From Rhizobium sp. Q54 (GTDB lineage: Bacteria; Pseudomonadota; Alphaproteobacteria; SHVZ01), in NCBI GenBank assembly GCA_945871425.1, contig CAMBVS010000013.1, forward strand, positions 1-64,000: DNA of 64,000 bases, given 5' to 3'. The translations under genes and the position numbers were made by a program. Under the pieces are notes generated by a model. It worked only from the letters and a program-made list of their open reading frames with translations, made no database searches and was not told the DNA's origin. Below are positions 1 through 12,275 of this stretch, piece after piece; position 1 is the first letter of the stretch, and each line of letters opens with the position of its first letter.

Positions 1-2514
1 CTGTGGGAGGAGCGCGGCTCCTTCCGCGCGGCCGAGGGCTCCTCGCGCCCCAAATATTATGTGCTCGAGATGTTTCCGTACCCGTCGGGGCGGCTGCACA
101 TGGGGCATGTGCGCAACTACACGCTCGGCGACGTCGTCGCCCGCTACAAGCGCGCCCGGGGCTTCAACGTCCTGCACCCGATGGGCTGGGATGCCTTCGG
201 GCTGCCGGCCGAGAACGCCGCGATCGAGGCCAAGGTCCATCCGGCCAAGTGGACCAAGGCCAACATCGCGACGATGAAGGCGCAGCAGAAGGCGATGGGA
301 TTTTCCTACGACTGGGAGCGCGAGGTCACCGCCTGCGAGCCTGACTACTACAAGCACGAGCAGAAGATGTTCCTGGATTTCCTGAAGGCAGGCCTCGCCT
401 ACCGGAAGGAGAGCTGGGTCAACTGGGACCCGGTCGAGAACACCGTGCTGGCCAACGAGCAGGTGGTCGACGGCCGCGGCTGGCGTTCGGGCGCGCCGGT
501 CGAGAAGCGCCTGCTGTCCCAGTGGAACCTGAAGATCACCGAGTTCTCCGACGACCTGCTGGAGGCGCTGAAGACGCTCGACCGCTGGCCGGACAAGGTC
601 CGGCTGATGCAGGAGAACTGGATCGGCCGCTCCGAGGGCGCGCGCGTCAAGTTCCCGCTGGCCGGGCGTAGCGATGCCGTGGAGGTCTTCACGACGCGGC
701 CGGACACGCTGTTCGGCGCCTCTTTCGTCGCCATCGCCGCCAACCATCCGCTGGCGCAGGCACTGGCGAAAGGTGATCCGGCCCTGGAGGAGTTCATCCG
801 CGAGTGCAACCGGATGGGCACCAGCGAGGCGACGCTGGAGCAGGCCGAGAAGAAGGGCCACCTGACGACGCTGAAGGCTGTGCATCCCTTCGATCCGACA
901 TGGGAGCTGCCGGTCTACGTCGCCAACTTCGTGCTGATGGAATACGGCACCGGCGCCATCTTCGGCTGCCCGGCGCACGACCAGCGCGACCTGGACTTCG
1001 CCCGCAAGTACAAGCTGCCGGTGGTGCCGGTGGTGCGGCCGAGGGACGAGGCGACGATCGTGATCGCCATGGATGCCTTCACCGACGACGGCGTCGCCTT
1101 CAATTCCAAGTTCATGGACGGAATGCCGACCGCGGAAGCGAAGAAGGCGGCGATCGACCGGCTGGAGACGGAGGCCGTCGGCACGCGCTCGATCACCTAT
1201 CGATTGCGCGACTGGGGCGTGTCGCGCCAGCGCTACTGGGGCTGCCCGATCCCGGTGATCCATTGCGGCGCCTGCGGCATCGTGCCGGTGCCGGTGGCGG
1301 ACCTGCCGGTCGAGCTGCCGGCCGACGTCACCTTCGACAAGCCCGGCAACCCGCTGGACCATCACCCGACCTGGAAGAACGTCGCCTGCCCGACCTGCGG
1401 CAAGCCGGCCCGGCGCGAGACCGACACCTTCGATACCTTCTTCGAGAGCTCATGGTACTTCGCGCGCTTCTGCGATGCGCAGAACGCGCAGGAGGCCTTC
1501 TCGCGCAGGAAGGTCGACCACTGGATGCCGGTCGACCAGTACATCGGCGGTGTCGAGCATGCGGTCCTGCACCTGCTCTACTCGCGCTTTTTCATGCGCG
1601 CGCTGAAGCGCTGCGGCTACATCGGCGTCGAGGAGCCCTTCGCCGGCCTGATGACCCAGGGCATGGTCTGCCATCAGACCTATCGCGACCACGACGGCAA
1701 ATGGGTCCAGCCGGACCAGGTGAGGAAAGAAGGCGATCACTGGGTCAAGGTCGACGACGGCAGCCCGGTCACCGCCGGTCGCTCGGAGAAGATGTCGAAA
1801 TCGAAGAAGAACGTGGTCGATCCGGCGCACATCATCGACACCTACGGCGCCGACACCGCGCGACTGTTCATGCTCTCCGACAGCCCGCCCGAGCGCGACC
1901 TCGAATGGACCGATGCCGGGATCGACGGCGCCTGGCGCTACACCCAGCGCCTGCATCGCGCCATCGTTGAGCCGGCGAAGACGCTGGCGGCGAAGGGCAC
2001 GCGGCGGCCGAGCGAACTCGGTCCTGCGGCGACCGAGATCGAGCGCAAGATCCACAAGACCATCCACTTCGTCACCGACGACCTGGAGAAGTTCCACTTC
2101 AACCGCGCGGTCGCCCGCATCCGCGAGCTGTCGAACGCGCTCGAGGATTTCGACGGCGAGGGCGCCGACGCCGCTTGGGTTCGGCGCTTCGGCTGGGAGG
2201 CGCTGGTCAAGCTGATCGGCCCGATGATGCCGCATCTCGGCGAGAGCCTGTGGCGGGCGCTGGGATATGCCGAGCTGCTGGTCGATGAGAGCTGGCCCGC
2301 CGCCGACCCGCGCCTGATCGTCGACGAGACGGTGACGATCGCGGTCCAGATCAACGGCAGGCTCCGCGGCACCGTCGAGCTGCCGCGCGACGCCGACAAA
2401 TCCGCCGCCGAGGCTGCTGCGCTGGGGCAGGCCGACGTCGCCAAGTTCATCGCCGGCCGCGCGCCGAAGAAGGTGATCGTCGTGCCGAACCGGATCGTCA
2501 ATGTGGTGCTCTGA
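1..2514 (+). CDS. leuS: Leucyl-tRNA synthetase (5' end outside window)
   Basis: This enzyme charges tRNA-Leu with leucine in the cytoplasm. The window opens inside the gene; the frame is open from base 1 and only a short N-terminal part is missing. The class I HIGH signature is present as HMGH (bases 97-108) in a [11 protein letters not shown] context. The KMSKS loop lies at 1789-1803 inside [11 protein letters not shown]. Between them lies the CP1 editing domain, with [12 protein letters not shown] from base 691 and [19 protein letters not shown] near 947-1000. A zinc-type CxxC pair (about 1265-1280) and the C-terminal anticodon-binding region follow. It overlaps lptE by 14 bp and heads a leuS-lptE-holA operon, an arrangement common in alphaproteobacteria. 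Identification is secure. Confidence 0.98.
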   Translation: MWEERGSFRAAEGSSRPKYYVLEMFPYPSGRLHMGHVRNYTLGDVVARYKRARGFNVLHPMGWDAFGLPAENAAIEAKVHPAKWTKANIATMKAQQKAMGFSYDWEREVTACEPDYYKHEQKMFLDFLKAGLAYRKESWVNWDPVENTVLANEQVVDGRGWRSGAPVEKRLLSQWNLKITEFSDDLLEALKTLDRWPDKVRLMQENWIGRSEGARVKFPLAGRSDAVEVFTTRPDTLFGASFVAIAANHPLAQALAKGDPALEEFIRECNRMGTSEATLEQAEKKGHLTTLKAVHPFDPTWELPVYVANFVLMEYGTGAIFGCPAHDQRDLDFARKYKLPVVPVVRPRDEATIVIAMDAFTDDGVAFNSKFMDGMPTAEAKKAAIDRLETEAVGTRSITYRLRDWGVSRQRYWGCPIPVIHCGACGIVPVPVADLPVELPADVTFDKPGNPLDHHPTWKNVACPTCGKPARRETDTFDTFFESSWYFARFCDAQNAQEAFSRRKVDHWMPVDQYIGGVEHAVLHLLYSRFFMRALKRCGYIGVEEPFAGLMTQGMVCHQTYRDHDGKWVQPDQVRKEGDHWVKVDDGSPVTAGRSEKMSKSKKNVVDPAHIIDTYGADTARLFMLSDSPPERDLEWTDAGIDGAWRYTQRLHRAIVEPAKTLAAKGTRRPSELGPAATEIERKIHKTIHFVTDDLEKFHFNRAVARIRELSNALEDFDGEGADAAWVRRFGWEALVKLIGPMMPHLGESLWRALGYAELLVDESWPAADPRLIVDETVTIAVQINGRLRGTVELPRDADKSAAEAAALGQADVAKFIAGRAPKKVIVVPNRIVNVVL

Positions 2515-3073
2515 GAAGCAGCGCGACCGCGTTCCGGAACCCACTCCCGGCGGAGCCGGGGCACGGTGGATTCTGCGCAGCAGCATTCTCGCCTTCGCTC
2601 TCCTCCTCTCAGCCTGCGGTTTCCAGCCGCTCTACGGCAGCGGTGGCGGCGGCGTGCCGAGTGTCGCGGTGGAGGCGATGGCGGGGACGCGCATCGCGCT
2701 CATCGCCGATCGTCCCGGGCAGGAGCTGCGCAACAACCTGCTCGACCGTCTGACGCCGCGAGGCCAGCCGGCGAAGCCGCGCTACGAGCTGGTGGTCTCG
2801 CTTTCAGAGCGCCTGGACCGGCTCGGCATCGCGCTCGACGACTCGGCGACCTATGGCCGGGTTTCGCTCACTGCGGGCTTCACGCTTCGCGATATCGCCT
2901 CGGGCCAGACGGTGCTGAGCGGGCAGAGCCGCTGGGTCAACGGCTACACCGTCGTCGTCTCGCATTTCGCCAACCTCGCCTCCGAGGCCGGGGCACGAAG
3001 CCGGGGCTTGCGCGAGATCGCCGACGACATCCGCCAGCAGCTCGGGCTGCACTTCTCCAAGCCGGCGTCGTGA
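2501..3073 (+). CDS. lptE: LPS-assembly lipoprotein LptE family
   Basis: This is probably the outer-membrane lipoprotein that plugs LptD and helps insert lipopolysaccharide. The 190-residue product has a basic N-terminus, a hydrophobic stretch and the lipobox [13 protein letters not shown], with the lipidated Cys near residue 38; GFQPLYG is the usual start of mature LptE-family proteins. The remainder is a compact alpha/beta domain ending in a [10 protein letters not shown] helix. The ATG lies within the last 14 bp of leuS, so translation is probably coupled. Its stop overlaps the holA GTG (GTGA). About 20 residues before the hydrophobic stretch make the leader long, so a later start is possible. 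Position between leuS and holA supports the call. Confidence 0.88.
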   Translation: MWCSEKQRDRVPEPTPGGAGARWILRSSILAFALLLSACGFQPLYGSGGGGVPSVAVEAMAGTRIALIADRPGQELRNNLLDRLTPRGQPAKPRYELVVSLSERLDRLGIALDDSATYGRVSLTAGFTLRDIASGQTVLSGQSRWVNGYTVVVSHFANLASEAGARSRGLREIADDIRQQLGLHFSKPAS

Positions 3074-4092
3074 AGATCGCCGAGCGCTCGATCGAGGGGT
3101 TTCTCCGTCGACCCGATCCGAAGGTTCGCGCCGTCCTCTTCTATGGCAGCGACATCGGGCTGATGCGCGAGCGCGCCAAGGCGGTGGCCAGGAGCGTGGT
3201 CGAGGATCTCGGCGATCCGTTCCGTGTCGTCGAGCTTGCCGCCAAGACCGTGCGCGAGGATCCGGCGCGGCTCTCCGACGAGGCGGCGGCGATCGCCTTC
3301 ACCGGCGGTCGCAAGGTGGTGTGGGTGAGGGACGGCGGCGACGGACTCGCCGAGGCGGTACGATCGCTGTTGGCGCAGACGGGTTGGGAGGCGCTGGTCA
3401 TCGTCGAGGCGCCCGAGCTCGCCCGGCGTTCGAAGCTGGTCGATGCGTTCGAGGATGACGACGCCGCCGCCGCGATCGGCTGCTATCCGGATCGCGAGGA
3501 GGCGATCGAGCGCGTGGTCGAGGAGACGCTGGCGGCGCGCGGGCTCGAGATCGCCCCCGATGCGCTTGCCTTTCTCTCCGAGCATCTCGGCGGCGATCGC
3601 GGCATGACGCGGGCCGAGGCGGAGAAGCTGGCGCTCTATTGCGCCGGGCAGAAGACCGTCAGCCGCGCGGATGCGGTCGCCGCCATCGGCGACAGCGCCG
3701 CGGTCGGGCTCGACGATGCCGTGCTCGGTGCCTTCGACGGCGACCCGGTTCGGCTGTCGCGGGCGCTGGCCCGGCTTCGCGGCGAGGGCATGTCGCCGGT
3801 TGCGATCCTCATCGCCGCCCAGCGTCACGGCCAGCGGCTGCAGCTGGTCGCACAGGCAGTGGCCGGAGGGGCGCCGCCCGCTTCGGCCGTCCGCGCCTTG
3901 CGCCCCCCGGTCTACTTTGACACCGCGGCCAGCTTCGAGCGCCAGGCCCGGCGCTGGAGCGTGGCCATGGTCGGTCGCGCGATCGGGCTCCTGACCGAGG
4001 CCGACCTGCGCGTCCGTTCGACGGGTTCGCCGGCCCAGGCGCTCGCGGGCCAGGCCCTTCAGGCGATAGCCGGCCTCGCCAGACGGGCGTAG
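3070..4092 (+). CDS. holA: DNA polymerase III delta subunit
   Basis: HolA is the clamp-loader subunit that opens the beta sliding clamp. The start is the GTG at 3070, which shares bases with the lptE stop (GTGA); this gives 340 residues, normal for the family. The N-terminus (IEGFLRRPDPKVRAVLFYGSD) has the typical YG-D opening of the degenerate AAA+ domain. RKVVWVRDGGDG and the C-terminal all-helical region with LRGEGMSPVAILIAAQRH follow as expected. The open frame extends further upstream, but that part only reads lptE in another frame. It is the last gene of the leuS-lptE-holA operon and converges on parB. Confidence 0.93.
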   Translation: MKIAERSIEGFLRRPDPKVRAVLFYGSDIGLMRERAKAVARSVVEDLGDPFRVVELAAKTVREDPARLSDEAAAIAFTGGRKVVWVRDGGDGLAEAVRSLLAQTGWEALVIVEAPELARRSKLVDAFEDDDAAAAIGCYPDREEAIERVVEETLAARGLEIAPDALAFLSEHLGGDRGMTRAEAEKLALYCAGQKTVSRADAVAAIGDSAAVGLDDAVLGAFDGDPVRLSRALARLRGEGMSPVAILIAAQRHGQRLQLVAQAVAGGAPPASAVRALRPPVYFDTAASFERQARRWSVAMVGRAIGLLTEADLRVRSTGSPAQALAGQALQAIAGLARRA

Positions 4093-4153
4093 GAGAGCGT
4101 CGAGGGGGACGGCCGGGCCGAGGCTCACCCTGGCGGCAGATGCGCTGCCCAGT

Positions 4154-4186
4154 CAAAAAACCGCGCCGGATGCCGCCGCGCGCGGT
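4154..4186 (-). terminator. Rho-independent terminator after parB
   Basis: Read on the minus strand, ACCGCGC pairs with GCGCGGT across a 13-nt loop, and the 3' arm runs straight into a T6 tract (A run at 4155-4160 on plus). It starts about 57 nt past the parB stop, as expected for the end of the parB transcript. It also lies between the convergent holA and parB genes. Confidence 0.75.
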
Positions 4187-4242
4187 ATATCGAGTCGATA
4201 CTCAACTAGATCAATGCTTTAAGTGGCTGGTTCCAGCCGCAG

Positions 4243-5139
4243 TCAGACGGCTGGCGGGTTGCCCTGCGTGATCCGGGAGAGCAGACCGTCGAGTTGCTCG
4301 AGGGTGCCGTAGTAAATCGTCAGCGAGCCCGTCTTCCCGTCATAGGAGACTTTGACCCGAAGACCGAGCAAGGTTTCGAGGTCTCGCTCCAGCGCGGCGG
4401 TATTGGGATCCGCGGGAGTGGCGGGTTTTGCGGTAGGGCCGGCAGGCTTCTCCGGTGATACCAGTCGTTCCACTTGCCGGACGGTAAGACCTTTGTCGAC
4501 GATCCGCTTCGCCAGCACTTCCGCATCGTCATGCCCGACCAGGGCGCGGGCATGTCCTGCGGTCAGCTGACCGGTCTCAACCAGCCTTCGGACCGGCTCC
4601 GGAAGGGTCAGGAGACGCATCAGATTGGCCACATGGCTTCGGCTCTTGCCCACGACCTTGGCCAGGTCCTCCTGGGTATGGCCGAATTCCTCGACCAGCC
4701 GGCGGTAGCCCTCCGCCTCTTCGACCGCGTTCAGATCCTGCCGCTGGATGTTCTCGACCAGCGCCACTTCGAGGGCGTCGCGGTCGGGAAGGTCCTTGAT
4801 GAGGATCGGCACCTCGTGGAGCTGAGCCAGCTGGGCAGCCCGCCAGCGACGCTCGCCGGCGATGATCTCGTAGGCGTTGGATGACTCGGGATGCCGCCGG
4901 ACCAGGATCGGCTGCAGTATGCCCTGGGCCCGGATCGAGTCGACCAGGGTGGCGAGCGCCTCCTCGTCGAAATGCTTGCGCGGCTGGAAGCGTCCTGGGT
5001 AGATCTGGTCGATCGGGACGCTCTTGGACTGGCGCAGCTTGTCGAGCTCGGCGTAGTCCTGCGCCTCCTCGCCGAACAGCTGGCCGAGGCCCCGCCCGAG
5101 GCCGCGCCGGCGGCCCTGGCCTTCCTGCTCCTCGATCAC
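4243..5139 (-). CDS. parB: Chromosome-partitioning protein ParB
   Basis: ParB is the CTP-dependent DNA clamp that loads at parS and spreads. The 298-residue product opens with RRRGLGRGLGQLFGE. It then has the ParB/sulfiredoxin-type CTPase domain with FQPRKHFDEEAL, the nucleotide-binding motif GERRWRAAQ and ENIQRQDLNAVEEAEGY. A helix-turn-helix (HTQEDLAKVVGKSRSHVANLMRL) contacts parS, and a C-terminal dimerisation domain ends the protein. The GTG at 5139 shares bases with the parA stop (GTGA) and places RRGLGRGL near the N-terminus as in homologues. The frame is open far upstream, but that extension is parA read in another frame. Two matching parS sites lie 1.4 and 3.3 kb upstream. Confidence 0.96.
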   Translation of the reverse strand: MIEEQEGQGRRRGLGRGLGQLFGEEAQDYAELDKLRQSKSVPIDQIYPGRFQPRKHFDEEALATLVDSIRAQGILQPILVRRHPESSNAYEIIAGERRWRAAQLAQLHEVPILIKDLPDRDALEVALVENIQRQDLNAVEEAEGYRRLVEEFGHTQEDLAKVVGKSRSHVANLMRLLTLPEPVRRLVETGQLTAGHARALVGHDDAEVLAKRIVDKGLTVRQVERLVSPEKPAGPTAKPATPADPNTAALERDLETLLGLRVKVSYDGKTGSLTIYYGTLEQLDGLLSRITQGNPPAV

Positions 5140-5939
5140 GCCGCGATCCGGCGTTCGCGGCGCATGACCTCCCCGGCCAGGTGCAGATAGGCCTGGGAAC
5201 CGACGCATTTCAGGTCGTAGACCAGGACCGGCTTGCCGTGCGACGGCGCCTCGGAAACCCGCACATTGCGCGGAATCACGGTTTCGTAGACCTTCTCGCC
5301 GAGATATCCGCGGACGTCGGCGGCGACCATGTCGGAGAGGTTGTTGCGCTTGTCGTACATGGTCAGCACGACGCCCTGGATCTCGAGCCGCGGGTTCAGC
5401 GCCCGCTTTACCCGCTCGATGGTCTTGATCAGGTGGCTGAGGCCCTCGAGTGCGTAGAACTCGCACTGCAGCGGCACCAGCACGGCATCCGCCGCGACCA
5501 GCGCATTCAAGGTGAGCAGGCCGAGCGAGGGCGGGCAGTCGATGAGAATGTAGTCGGTGCCATGCGCGTCGCTCAGCACGTCGGCAAGCTTGAATTCGCG
5601 GCGGCCCTGTTCGACCAGCTCGATCTCGGCGCCGGAGAGATCCACCGATGCCGGCACGATCGACAGCCGCGGGATCGCCGTCGGCTGGACCGCCTTCGAG
5701 ATCGGCAGGCCCTCGCAGAGCACGGCATAGGTGTCGCGCTCGCGCGCGGTCCGGGCAATACCGAGGCCGGTGGAGGCGTTGCCCTGCGGATCGAGGTCGA
5801 TGATCAGGACCCGCTTGTCGCAGGCGGCGAGGGCGGTCGCCAGGTTGATGGTGGTGGTCGTCTTGCCGACACCGCCCTTTTGATTGGCGACAGCAATGAT
5901 TCGCGGTCGATCGGACACGATGTCCGCCAATTCGATCAT
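5136..5939 (-). CDS. parA: Chromosome-partitioning ATPase ParA
   Basis: ParA is the DNA-binding ATPase that moves ParB-parS complexes along the nucleoid. The product is 267 residues. The deviant Walker A motif KGGVGKTTTTINLA sits near residue 20, followed by DLDPQGNASTGLG and the Walker B-like DYILIDCPPSLGLL. The start is the ATG at 5939, which overlaps the rsmG stop (ATGA) and places the P-loop at the usual distance. A start at 6023 is open but would add a tail absent from the family. It is co-transcribed with mnmG, rsmG and parB. Confidence 0.97.
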   Translation of the reverse strand: MIELADIVSDRPRIIAVANQKGGVGKTTTTINLATALAACDKRVLIIDLDPQGNASTGLGIARTARERDTYAVLCEGLPISKAVQPTAIPRLSIVPASVDLSGAEIELVEQGRREFKLADVLSDAHGTDYILIDCPPSLGLLTLNALVAADAVLVPLQCEFYALEGLSHLIKTIERVKRALNPRLEIQGVVLTMYDKRNNLSDMVAADVRGYLGEKVYETVIPRNVRVSEAPSHGKPVLVYDLKCVGSQAYLHLAGEVMRRERRIAA

Positions 5940-6541
5940 GTCTTTCGCTCCACCCTGGTCAGCCTGAGGATTACGCCGGTAGGACTTGTCCGACTTGGGA
6001 GGCGTTCCACGGTCATATTCCACCCTTTCCGGGCCTCCGTCAATTCCTCATCGGCCGTCTCTCCTTTGAGAAAGAGCGCTACCGTCTCCGGGCCCAGGAA
6101 CTCCCCGGTCAAGTCGAGGAGGCGCGGCAGGGGCGCGAGGGCTCTCGAGGTCACACTCCGGGCCTTCCACGGGGTCAGCGACTCTGCCCGAGCCTCATGG
6201 ATCGTCATACCGAGGACGAGCTGGCGGTCGAGCTCGCGGAGGAAGGCGCATTTTCGACTGTCGGACTCGACGAGATGGACATCGGCGACGCCCATCACGG
6301 CCAGAACCGCCCCCGGAAAGCCGGCACCGCTGCCGAAGTCGACCAAACCCGGTCCCTCCGGCAGATGGCGACGCAGTTGGGCGGAATCGAGAAAGTGCCG
6401 TTCCCAGATATCGGCAGCGGTGGACTTGCCGATCAGGTTGACGGCCCGCTGCCAGCGGATCAGAAGCGAGGCGTAAAGGCGAAAGCGGTCGAGTGTTTCA
6501 CGTGAAACACCGGTCGCGACCGCGAAATCCTCCGGCTTCAT
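5936..6541 (-). CDS. rsmG: 16S rRNA (guanine-N7)-methyltransferase RsmG
   Basis: RsmG (GidB) methylates G527 of 16S rRNA using S-adenosylmethionine. The 201-residue protein has the SAM-binding motif [16 protein letters not shown], then [16 protein letters not shown] and [13 protein letters not shown]. The start overlaps the mnmG stop (ATGA) and the stop overlaps the parA start (ATGA), so mnmG-rsmG-parA-parB is one translationally coupled run. Codons for VSRET at residues 12-16 lie inside a perfect parS site (6494-6509), so this DNA has a coding and a segregation role at once. Confidence 0.96.
   Translation of the reverse strand: MKPEDFAVATGVSRETLDRFRLYASLLIRWQRAVNLIGKSTAADIWERHFLDSAQLRRHLPEGPGLVDFGSGAGFPGAVLAVMGVADVHLVESDSRKCAFLRELDRQLVLGMTIHEARAESLTPWKARSVTSRALAPLPRLLDLTGEFLGPETVALFLKGETADEELTEARKGWNMTVERLPSRTSPTGVILRLTRVERKT
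6494..6509. other. parS centromere site 1 (perfect palindrome)
   Basis: TGTTTCACGTGAAACA is an exact 16-bp palindrome and matches the bacterial parS consensus TGTTNCACGTGAAACA. It lies inside the 5' end of rsmG, 0.55 kb upstream of parA. parS sites in this position of the rsmG-parA-parB cluster are well known. Confidence 0.95.
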
Positions 6542-8379
6542 GCCCGGGCGTGGCGCAAAAGGGCCACGACCGCTGCCGGCGTGACCCCGGAAAGCCGCGC
6601 CGCTGCCCCGATCGTCGCCGGCCGGGCCCTGCTGAGGATCGTCCTGACCTCCGTCGACAGGCCACCGATGGCGTTCACGTCGAGATCATCGGGAAGAACC
6701 AGGTTTTCATCACGGCGAAACGCCTCGATGTCCGCTTCCTGGCGCTGAAGATAGCCGGCATAGCGGCCATCGATCTCCAGCTGGCCCCAAATCTCCGGGG
6801 CCAAAAGCCCGATTTCAGGCCAAATCGCGGTCAGGCGATCCAGCGTCACCTCGGGAAACGACAAAAGCGCGAAGGCCGAGCGGATCTGACCGTCCTGGGT
6901 GACCTGCAGACCCTGGCGGAGCAGGGCCGAAGGGCTGGCGGCCAGGCGATCGAGCAGACGCCGGGCCGCTGTGAGCGCGGCCGCGCGTGTCTCGAAGGCC
7001 AGCCGCCGCACGCCGCCCACACATCCGATCTCGAGTCCCCGTGGCGTCAGGCGAAGATCGGCATTGTCGGCCCGGAGGCTGAGGCGATACTCGGCCCGCG
7101 AGGTGAACATGCGATAGGGCTCGGTCACGCCGCGGCTCACCAGGTCGTCGACCATGACGCCGGCATAGGCATCGGCGCGGCTCAAAGCGAAGGTCCGGCC
7201 AGGGCTCCCGACTGAAAGCGCCGCATTGATGCCGGCGATCAGTCCCTGGGCGGCGGCCTCCTCGTAGCCGGTCGTCCCGTTGATCTGCCCAGCCATGAAA
7301 AGCCCGGAAATCTGCCGGGCCTCAAGGGTCGGCCGCAGCTCCCGCGGGTCGACATGGTCATATTCGATGGCATAGCCGGCCTGCAGGATGGCCGCCCGCT
7401 CGAGCCCGGGGATGGTCCGCACCAGCTCGGCCTGGACCTCGGCCGGGAGGGACGTCGAAATCCCGTTCGGATAGACCGTCGGGTCGTCCAGGCCCTCGGG
7501 CTCGAGGAAGATCTGATGCCGGTCACGGTCGCCGAACCGCACCACCTTGTCCTCGATCGAAGGGCAATAGCGGGGGCCGACGCTTTCGATCTGGCCCGAA
7601 TACATCGGCGCCCGGTGCAGATTGGCCCGGATCAGGGCATGGGTCGCGGGCGTCGTCGCGGTGATGTGGCAGGGGATCTGCGGCGTGGTGATCCGCTCGG
7701 TCAGGGCCGAGAAAGGCTCGGGTGGATCGTCCCCACGCTGTACCTCGAGGCCGGCCCAGTCGATGGTGCGGCCGTCGAGGCGGGGCGGGGTTCCGGTCTT
7801 CAGCCGACCAAGACCGAAGCCGAGCCGGGCCAGCGCCGCCGAAAGGCCGAGGGCAGGGGGCTCGCCGATCCGTCCGGCCGATTCTGTCGTCTCGCCACGA
7901 TGGATCAGGCCCCGGAGGAAGGTTCCGGTGGTGACGACCACGGCCCCGGTCCGGATCTCCCGGCCATCGCCGAGGACCACAGCGGCAATCCGGCCATTCT
8001 CGGCCAGAATGCCCTCGACGCCGCCCTCGACGATCTCGAGATTCGGCTGCTCGGCCAGCAGCGCCTGGACGGCGTCGCGATAGAGCCGGCGGTCGGCCTG
8101 GGCACGGGGGCCGCGGACAGCCGGCCCCTTGCTGCGATTGAGGACCCGGAACTGGATGCCACCGCGATCAATCGCCCGGCCCATGATCCCGTCCAGCGCA
8201 TCGATCTCCCGGACCAGGTGTCCCTTGCCGAGACCCCCGATCGCCGGGTTGCAGGACATGGCGCCGATGGTGTCGCGGCGATGGGTGACCAGCGCCGTCC
8301 GGGCACCCATGCGGGCCGCCGCGGCCGCCGCTTCCGTCCCCGCATGACCGCCGCCGATGACCACCACGTCGAACTTCAT
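6538..8379 (-). CDS. mnmG: tRNA uridine-34 modification enzyme MnmG (GidA)
   Basis: MnmG is the FAD-dependent partner of MnmE; together they install the 5-carboxymethylaminomethyl group on wobble uridine 34 of several tRNAs. The 613-residue product starts with the Rossmann FAD motif [20 protein letters not shown]. It continues with [23 protein letters not shown], a GidA signature, and [28 protein letters not shown], the second signature. Length is normal. A parS site sits in the 44-bp gap to mnmE. The C-terminal domain ([23 protein letters not shown]) is the MnmE- and tRNA-contacting helical bundle. Confidence 0.97.
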   Translation of the reverse strand: MKFDVVVIGGGHAGTEAAAAAARMGARTALVTHRRDTIGAMSCNPAIGGLGKGHLVREIDALDGIMGRAIDRGGIQFRVLNRSKGPAVRGPRAQADRRLYRDAVQALLAEQPNLEIVEGGVEGILAENGRIAAVVLGDGREIRTGAVVVTTGTFLRGLIHRGETTESAGRIGEPPALGLSAALARLGFGLGRLKTGTPPRLDGRTIDWAGLEVQRGDDPPEPFSALTERITTPQIPCHITATTPATHALIRANLHRAPMYSGQIESVGPRYCPSIEDKVVRFGDRDRHQIFLEPEGLDDPTVYPNGISTSLPAEVQAELVRTIPGLERAAILQAGYAIEYDHVDPRELRPTLEARQISGLFMAGQINGTTGYEEAAAQGLIAGINAALSVGSPGRTFALSRADAYAGVMVDDLVSRGVTEPYRMFTSRAEYRLSLRADNADLRLTPRGLEIGCVGGVRRLAFETRAAALTAARRLLDRLAASPSALLRQGLQVTQDGQIRSAFALLSFPEVTLDRLTAIWPEIGLLAPEIWGQLEIDGRYAGYLQRQEADIEAFRRDENLVLPDDLDVNAIGGLSTEVRTILSRARPATIGAAARLSGVTPAAVVALLRHARA

Positions 8380-8400
8380 GACCCGACTTTACTCTTCGAA

Positions 8401-8416
8401 TGTTTCACGTGGAACA
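8401..8416. other. parS centromere site 2
   Basis: TGTTTCACGTGGAACA on plus reads TGTTCCACGTGAAACA on minus, which fits the consensus TGTTNCACGTGAAACA exactly. It occupies the 44-bp mnmG-mnmE gap, about 1.9 kb from site 1, so ParB could bridge or load at both. Confidence 0.93.
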
Positions 8417-8423
8417 TCCACGC

Positions 8424-9791
8424 TCACTTGCCGATGCAGAAAGTCCGGAACAGCGCGTCGAGGACATCCTCGACGTCGATCCGCCCCGTCAGACGGCCAA
8501 GTGCTTGAGCTGCAATGCGTAATTCCTCGGCCCGAAGCTCCGCCTCACCCCCCTCCAAGGCCCGATCTATCGCTCCGATACAGTCAAAAAGGCCTTCCCG
8601 ATGCCTGGCCCGGGTCAGCTGCGGGGCCTCGCTCTCCCCGGCCAGGCGACCGACCGCGTCGGTCAGCCGCTCGATCAACGCCTCGAGGCCCTCGCCCGAC
8701 CTGACCGAAACGGGTAGGACCGGCAGCCCGTCCCAGACCGGAGGGACCGGTCCCAGGTCCGACTTGTTACCGACCACGATGATGCCCGGGCTGACCACCG
8801 ATCGGACCTCCGGGGTATAGAGAGCGGTCCAGTCGCCGACCGCCCCGACCAGGATCTTGAGGTCGGCCCCCCCGGCCCAGGCGGTCGCCCGGCGGACCCC
8901 CTCCGCCTCCAGCGCGTCCGCCGCCCGGCGAAGGCCGGCGGTGTCGGCGAGGATGGCCGGCACCCCGCCCAGGTCCAGATGGACCTCGATGACGTCGCGC
9001 GTGGTCCCAGCGACGGTCGAAACGATCGCCGCGTCGCGTTGGGCGAGGACGTTTAGCAGACTCGACTTTCCGGCGTTGGGAGGGCCCAAAATCGCCACCC
9101 GGACCCCCTCCCGGAGGCGCTCGCCGCGGCCCTGGACCCCCAAAAAACTCGATATATCACTTCTTAACAACAACAGCTCGCGGGCCACGCGCTCCTCGAC
9201 CCCCGCCGGTAGCTCCTCGTCGGCAAAGTCGAGAACCGCCTCGGTCAACGCCATGGCGGCGATCAAACGTTGCCGCCAGCCCTCGAACTGCGCCCCGAGC
9301 CCCCCTTCCATCTGCCGGAGGGCCTGCCGGCGCTGCCCGGAGGTCTCGGCATCGACCAGATCGGCGATCGCTTCGGCCTGGGTCAGATCCATCTTGCCGT
9401 TGTGGAAGGCGCGGCGGGTGAACTCCCCCGGCGCCGCCGCCCGGAGACCGCGCCGGCCGAGCATCTCGGTCATCGCCGCGACGGTCGCCCGGCCGCCATG
9501 CAGGTGGAACTCGGCGACATCCTCGCCGGTATAGCTGTGGGGGGCCGGAAACCAGAGACAGAGCCCCCGATCGACGACCTCTCCGATCGTCCCGTCACCG
9601 GGACGATCGGAGAGGTCGGCCAAAACCGCCCGCCGAGGCGCCGGCAAATGGCCGACCAGCGCCTCGACCGCCGCCTTCACGCCGAGGCCGGAGAGGCGCA
9701 GCACCGCGACCGCCGACCGGCCGGCCGGCGTCGCCAGCGCATAGATGCCCGGCTGCTGGGGCGGCGCCTTTCCCTTATGATCTCCGGCCAT
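8424..9791 (-). CDS. mnmE: tRNA modification GTPase MnmE (TrmE)
   Basis: MnmE is the GTPase partner of MnmG in wobble-uridine modification. The 455-residue protein has an N-terminal formyl-tetrahydrofolate-binding domain ([20 protein letters not shown]) and a helical domain. The inserted G domain has [14 protein letters not shown] (P-loop), TTRDVIE, DTAGLR (G3) and NKSD (G4). The C-terminus is FCIGK, the conserved CxGK motif needed for the modification reaction. It begins the mnmE-mnmG-rsmG-parA-parB run. In many alphaproteobacteria rho lies directly beside mnmE; here rho is 38 kb away. Confidence 0.97.
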   Translation of the reverse strand: MAGDHKGKAPPQQPGIYALATPAGRSAVAVLRLSGLGVKAAVEALVGHLPAPRRAVLADLSDRPGDGTIGEVVDRGLCLWFPAPHSYTGEDVAEFHLHGGRATVAAMTEMLGRRGLRAAAPGEFTRRAFHNGKMDLTQAEAIADLVDAETSGQRRQALRQMEGGLGAQFEGWRQRLIAAMALTEAVLDFADEELPAGVEERVARELLLLRSDISSFLGVQGRGERLREGVRVAILGPPNAGKSSLLNVLAQRDAAIVSTVAGTTRDVIEVHLDLGGVPAILADTAGLRRAADALEAEGVRRATAWAGGADLKILVGAVGDWTALYTPEVRSVVSPGIIVVGNKSDLGPVPPVWDGLPVLPVSVRSGEGLEALIERLTDAVGRLAGESEAPQLTRARHREGLFDCIGAIDRALEGGEAELRAEELRIAAQALGRLTGRIDVEDVLDALFRTFCIGK

Positions 9792-9806
9792 GTCCAGGAG
9801 CCCGCG

Positions 9807-11815
<2,009 letters not shown>

Positions 11816-11819
<4 letters not shown>

Positions 11820-12274
11820 AGGCCGAGCTCACGGTGGCGAGCCCGCTCGGGCCGCTCCTTCTCGCCGAGGAGGACGGCGCGCTGGTCTCGCTCGGCTGGG
11901 GAGAGGGCGGGTCCGAGGAGACGTCGCTGCTGGTCGAGGCGCGGCGCCAGCTCGACCTCTACTTCCAAGGCCAGCTCCGCGCCTTCGACCTGCCTTTGGC
12001 GGCGCGCGGAACGTCGTTCCAGCACCGCGTCTGGGAGGCGCTGCTCGCCATCCCCTATGGAGAGGTGCTGCGCTACAACGACATCGCGAGGACGGCCGGC
12101 GGCGTCGCACGCGCGGTCGGCGGCGCCTGCGGCTCCAATCCGATCGCCATCGTCATCCCCTGCCATCGGGTGATCGGCTCGGCCGGCCTCACCGGCTTCT
12201 CCGGCGGCAAGGGCGTCGAGACCAAGCAGGCGCTGCTCGACCTCGAGCGCGGCCAGGCAAGGCTCGGAGTCTAG
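11816..12274 (+). CDS. ogt: Methylated-DNA--protein-cysteine methyltransferase
   Basis: This suicide enzyme removes O6-methylguanine from DNA by transferring the methyl group to its own cysteine. The active-site motif [17 protein letters not shown] is complete. Upstream lie the DNA-binding helix region ([32 protein letters not shown]) and the short N-terminal domain. The 152-residue length fits a stand-alone Ogt without the Ada regulatory domain. The GTG start shares bases with the stop of the DUF255 gene. The next gene begins one base past its stop. Confidence 0.94.
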
Positions 12275-12275
12275 G

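Noticed and set aside
2944..4128. 394-codon minus-strand frame opposite holA
   Set aside because: Antisense shadow of lptE/holA with no family features.
4881..6476. 531-codon plus-strand frame opposite parA/rsmG
   Set aside because: It lies wholly on the antisense of parB, parA and rsmG and shows no recognisable motif; it is a GC-content artefact.
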